A stretch of 33,869 nt of DNA from Tabrizicola sp. (GTDB taxonomy: Bacteria; Pseudomonadota; Alphaproteobacteria; Rhodobacterales; Rhodobacteraceae), in the NCBI GenBank assembly GCA_025458105.1, contig JALOTD010000023.1, positions 1 to 33,869 on the forward strand. The letters run 5' to 3'. A program made the position numbers and the translations under genes. Numbering within the stretch: the first letter of the stretch is position 1; each line of letters starts with the position of its first letter. Shown piece after piece: positions 32,958 to 33,869 of the stretch. The notes under the pieces are model-generated. The model saw nothing but the letters and a program-made list of their open reading frames with translations. It ran no database searches and was not told where the DNA came from.

Positions 32958-33869
32958 ATGGCCGATTTCGAAACGCAGATCAAGGAAAGCCAGGCTCAGG
33001 TCGCCGAGGCGCAGGCGAAGATTTCGGCGATCACCAGTCGGATCGAGGCGGCGCGGTCGAAGCTGGACCAGGGCGTGCAGCTGGACGTGGAGAACGCCAC
33101 GCTTGAGGACGTGTCGAAGCACACCGACCTGATGAACGCGAACATCGCGGAACTCATCATGGGGCTGGACGATGTAACCGCCGGATTCTCGGCCGAGTTC
33201 AACGAGATGCGGACGAAGACCGGGATGGAGTCGTTCATCGGCATCTTCTCCTCGGCCAAGGCCGAATCGATGCGGCAGGAGCGGATGCGGGCGGCGACCA
33301 TCGACGACAAGCTGCAGGACCTGATCTCGAAATCCGACGTGATCGTGAAGCTGTTGCAGGGGCAGCTAGACCTTCTGAACACCCAGAAGACTCGCGTGGA
33401 GGGGAATTTGGCCTCGACCCTGACCGAGCGGGAAGAGACCGTGGCGGCGCTAGAGGCGGTGCGGGCCGAGGTTGCGGCGCTCGACCCTCGGCTGATCGAG
33501 CTGGAGAACAAGATCGCGGTCGAGACCGACGCGGCGGCGCGGACCAAGCTGGAGACGGAGCTGGCGGCGCTGAACGCCAAGCACAACGCCCTGGTGCAGG
33601 ATGAGCAGGTGAAGCTGGCGAAAAGCCAGACGCTGGAGCGGTATATCGAGAAGGGCAAGACCTGGGTCGACAGTTTGCAGAACCAGGCGGCGACGCAACT
33701 GGTGCTGATCAACAAGCTGCAGACGGATACGAAGCAGCGGGTGGTGCTGTATGACGCTTTGACATCTTCGTTGAAGACCGCCCAGCAGCAGGACGTGGCG
33801 CACCGGATCAACGAGATCGGGGTGAAGACCGACCAGGAGGCCCAGACCGCGATGGCGGCCATTGGCGCG
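32958..33869 (+). CDS. Long coiled-coil protein of unknown function, cut by window edge
   Basis: From ATG 32958, with GGAGGG 4 bases upstream, 304 codons stay open to the right edge. The protein starts MADFETQIKESQAQVAEAQA and is almost wholly helical, with heptad-like Leu/Ile/Ala spacing, very few Gly or Pro, no signal peptide and no membrane helix. Segments include LNTQKTRVEGNLASTLTERE and TLERYIEKGKTWVDSLQNQA. The long helices recall the tellurite/toxic-anion resistance TelA family only loosely, and I do not assign it. The upstream dyads suggest it is regulated. Its C-terminus and neighbours beyond the edge would be needed to say more. Confidence 0.8.
   Translation, partial: MADFETQIKESQAQVAEAQAKISAITSRIEAARSKLDQGVQLDVENATLEDVSKHTDLMNANIAELIMGLDDVTAGFSAEFNEMRTKTGMESFIGIFSSAKAESMRQERMRAATIDDKLQDLISKSDVIVKLLQGQLDLLNTQKTRVEGNLASTLTEREETVAALEAVRAEVAALDPRLIELENKIAVETDAAARTKLETELAALNAKHNALVQDEQVKLAKSQTLERYIEKGKTWVDSLQNQAATQLVLINKLQTDTKQRVVLYDALTSSLKTAQQQDVAHRINEIGVKTDQEAQTAMAAIGA

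Noticed and set aside
32996-33862. A Ser-rich minus-strand frame opposite the coiled-coil gene
   Set aside because: Its Ser/Cys richness is what the complement of Glu/Leu/Lys-rich helical codons gives. The plus-strand frame has GGAGGG and a promoter-like region.
1-33869. CRISPR arrays, tRNA or rRNA genes, insertion sequences
   Set aside because: No regularly spaced repeats, cloverleaf-like stretches with CCA-proximal T-arms, rRNA-like sequence or transposase reading frames were seen.

Overview
The window is high-GC chromosomal DNA from an alphaproteobacterium, most likely in the Rhodobacterales/Rhodobacteraceae. The evidence is the heparinase-like gene beside purH, an fdsGBA-C-D type NAD-dependent formate dehydrogenase operon, the order uvrC-pgsA-moaD-moaE, and families of perfect intergenic palindromes. 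No rRNA, tRNA, CRISPR array, prophage or insertion sequence was found. Genes are densely packed and many neighbours share ATGA or GTGA start/stop overlaps, so operons are clear.

Layout. 1-5335, minus strand: purH (cut by the left edge), a heparinase II/III-like gene, and a fungal-type saccharopine dehydrogenase pair (Lys1-like and Lys9-like). 5512-7070, plus: a glyoxalase-fold dioxygenase and a carboxylesterase in one transcript. 7136-11119, plus: a dTDP-L-rhamnose operon rfbC-rfbB-(YdcF-like)-rfbD-rfbA, in which rfbD has lost most of its nucleotide-binding N-terminus and its reading frame. 11197-18229, minus: lysR-fdsG-fdsB-(DUF4287)-fdsA-fdsC-fdsD, a complete soluble molybdenum formate dehydrogenase with an extra small gene translationally coupled between fdsB and fdsA. 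18290-20037, plus: S49 peptidase, small Cys-rich membrane protein, pteridine-reductase-like SDR. 20338-24098: uvrC, pgsA, moaD and moaE, with a DUF4342 gene on the opposite strand between uvrC and pgsA. 24168-26092, minus: P1-family peptidase, cupin and a zinc-ribbon protein. 26335-27549: creatinase with a hairpin-rich leader. 27573-30545: a divergent pair, an unusual esterase-TM-amidase fusion and an L,D-transpeptidase lipoprotein. 30532-32694: a second cupin, then panB-panC. 32958 to the right edge: a long coiled-coil protein of unknown function.

How the parts work together. MoaD/MoaE (molybdopterin synthase) supply the cofactor needed by the formate dehydrogenase, FdsC/FdhD activates that cofactor, and a LysR regulator adjoins the operon. 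The amidase fusion and the L,D-transpeptidase both point to peptidoglycan. The Lys1/Lys9 pair interconverts lysine and aminoadipate semialdehyde through saccharopine.

The points most worth a second look are the esterase-TM-amidase fusion, the damaged rfbD, a family of multi-hairpin elements placed just 3' of stop codons, the DUF4287 gene inside the fds operon, and the structured leader of creatinase.
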